Assembly (NCBI GenBank): GCA_002353525.1
Contig: DEJV01000030.1
Span: 1-7,802 of the forward strand
Length of the DNA: 7,802 nucleotides
Source: Prevotella sp. UBA2739
Lineage (GTDB): Bacteria > Bacteroidota > Bacteroidia > Bacteroidales > Bacteroidaceae
Direction of reading: 5' to 3'
Below the pieces are notes generated by a model that did no database searches, was not told where the DNA came from, and saw only the letters and a program-made list of their open reading frames with translations. How positions within the stretch are numbered: the first letter of the stretch is position 1; the number at the start of each line of letters is the position of its first letter. The position numbers and the translations under genes were made by a program. This document shows positions 7,424 to 7,802 of the stretch, piece after piece.

Positions 7424-7630
7424 CAAGAAAGAATTACAGGTCGTATCGGTTAAGATCGGGATACTCTTCAAATTAAAATCGAAAACCGAGAAGACTCCTC
7501 TTGCCAATGGCGGGCCATATAAAGCGCTTTGGCGCCTAAGCTGTAAAGCCGGTGGATTACAAAGGCGGAGGGCTCTCAAATCTTGTATAGCTCGGAGTTT
7601 CATCACATCACCGGTACGACCGCTTTTTTT
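7424..7630 (+). ncRNA. Structured RNA of ~205 nt: independent small RNA or terminating leader of riboflavin synthase
   Basis: The stretch has a promoter at its 5' end and a run of seven T at its 3' end. Hand folding gives nested helices. The closing stem pairs 7439-7450 (GGTCGTATCGGT) with 7610-7621 (ACCGGTACGACC): 12 bp including one G-U. A second helix pairs 7481-7484 and 7486-7490 with 7591-7595 and 7598-7601. A third pairs 7495-7498 and 7503-7505 with 7564-7570. Inside are two small hairpins, GCGC 7524-7527/7532-7535 and TGTAA 7542-7546/TTACA 7557-7561. The FMN-riboswitch motifs I know are absent, as are tmRNA, SRP and RNase P hallmarks. Candidate identities are the Bacteroidales-1 RNA motif, which is known to be bounded by such a promoter and terminator, or a 6S-like RNA of similar length. 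I cannot confirm either from memory of their consensus sequences. The start is estimated from the promoter. Confidence 0.65.
7610..7630 (+). terminator. Probable intrinsic terminator closing the structured RNA
   Basis: The 3' arm of the 12-bp closing stem (7610-7621) is followed by GC and then seven T (7624-7630). A local alternative hairpin also exists: CGGT 7612-7615 with ACCG 7619-7622 around a 3-base loop. Either stem lies next to the T-run. The two pairings are mutually exclusive, and riboflavin synthase begins 30 nt later, so the site could be a constitutive or a regulated terminator. Confidence 0.6.
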
Positions 7631-7659
7631 ATATTTAATATCCATATCTATTCATTATT

Positions 7660-7802
7660 ATGTTTTCCGGAATCATCGAAGAATTTGCTACCGTCGTCTC
7701 TATCGTACACGATCAGGACAATATAGATTTCACGCTCAGTTGTTCATTTGTTGACGAACTCAGCATCGACCAAAGCGTGTCTCACAACGGCGTATGCCTG
7801 AC
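7660..7802 (+). CDS. ribE: Riboflavin synthase (alpha chain), N-terminal fragment (runs off right edge)
   Basis: The ATG at 7660 opens 47 complete codons to the window end. The start MFSGIIEEFATVVSI and the later SIDQSVSHNGVCLT match the conserved N-terminal lumazine-binding domain of riboflavin synthase (compare the family's MFTGI start and SVAHNGCCLT segment). The enzyme dismutates two 6,7-dimethyl-8-ribityllumazine molecules into riboflavin and the pyrimidinedione donor product, the last step of riboflavin synthesis in the cytoplasm. The full protein is usually about 200 residues with two repeated domains, so about three quarters is missing only because of the window edge. I see no TAnnTTTG box between the T-run ending at 7630 and the ATG, so transcription may come from the promoter at 7390-7420 by reading through the terminator. 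No Shine-Dalgarno site is visible; the leader just before the ATG is AT-rich. Confidence 0.92.
   Translation, partial: MFSGIIEEFATVVSIVHDQDNIDFTLSCSFVDELSIDQSVSHNGVCL

Noticed and set aside
7397..7645. 82-codon minus-strand open frame across the structured RNA
   Set aside because: It is antisense to the RNA, shows no promoter on its own strand that I can see, and its 'protein' has no recognisable domain. Such frames are easily mis-annotated as hypothetical proteins.
7421..7659. Canonical FMN (RFN) riboswitch upstream of riboflavin synthase
   Set aside because: Expected because of the gene, but the conserved aptamer segments (GCCGAC type and the paired junction strands) are not present. A shared GGTGGATT stretch at 7551-7558 alone is not enough.
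7410..7754. 114-codon plus-strand open frame overlapping the riboflavin synthase start
   Set aside because: It covers the structured RNA, overlaps ribE by about 95 bases in another frame, starts inside the -7 box region and gives a basic, domain-free protein. It is best explained as chance coding in an RNA gene.
1..7802. Insertion sequences, CRISPR arrays, tRNA genes, prophage or integrase signals
   Set aside because: I saw no transposase or integrase motifs, no regularly spaced repeats and no tRNA-like cloverleaf; the content looks like ordinary core chromosome.

Overview
The window looks like chromosomal DNA from a Bacteroidales bacterium, most likely Prevotella or a close relative. The evidence is an nqrA-type NADH dehydrogenase gene, a very long TamB/AsmA-like protein, a GldB-type lipoprotein and a DUF4861 protein. 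It also carries several copies of the Bacteroidota-type -7 promoter box (TAnnTTTG) and no clear Shine-Dalgarno sites. The genus is an inference; the phylum is well supported.

Layout, left to right. (1) 1-845, minus strand: the first ~281 codons of nqrA, running off the left edge. (2) 846-969: a divergent promoter region. (3) 970-5181, plus: a 1403-residue inner-membrane-anchored TamB-family protein, starting at GTG almost directly on its promoter. (4) 5206-5991, minus: a 261-residue GldB-like lipoprotein that converges on tamB with a 24-bp gap and starts at TTG. (5) 5992-6145: an AT-rich divergent control region with two promoters, an 18-bp palindrome and a repeat of one half of it. (6) 6146-7375, plus: a secreted DUF4861 protein. 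(7) 7376-7659: a non-coding stretch with a promoter, a ~205-nt structured RNA whose 12-bp closing stem abuts a run of seven T, and a short spacer. (8) 7660-7802, plus: the first 47 codons of riboflavin synthase, running off the right edge.

The genes do not form one operon. They are individually promoted envelope and metabolic genes: a respiratory sodium pump subunit, an envelope biogenesis or lipid-transport protein, a surface lipoprotein, a probable polysaccharide-related exported protein, and a flavin biosynthesis gene. Flavin synthesis and Nqr share a loose link, since Nqr uses FMN, FAD and riboflavin, but nothing here shows co-regulation.

The most interesting element is the structured RNA at about 7424-7630. 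It lies where a flavin-responsive leader would be expected but lacks the FMN-riboswitch motifs I know. It could be an independent small RNA or a terminating leader of the riboflavin synthase gene.
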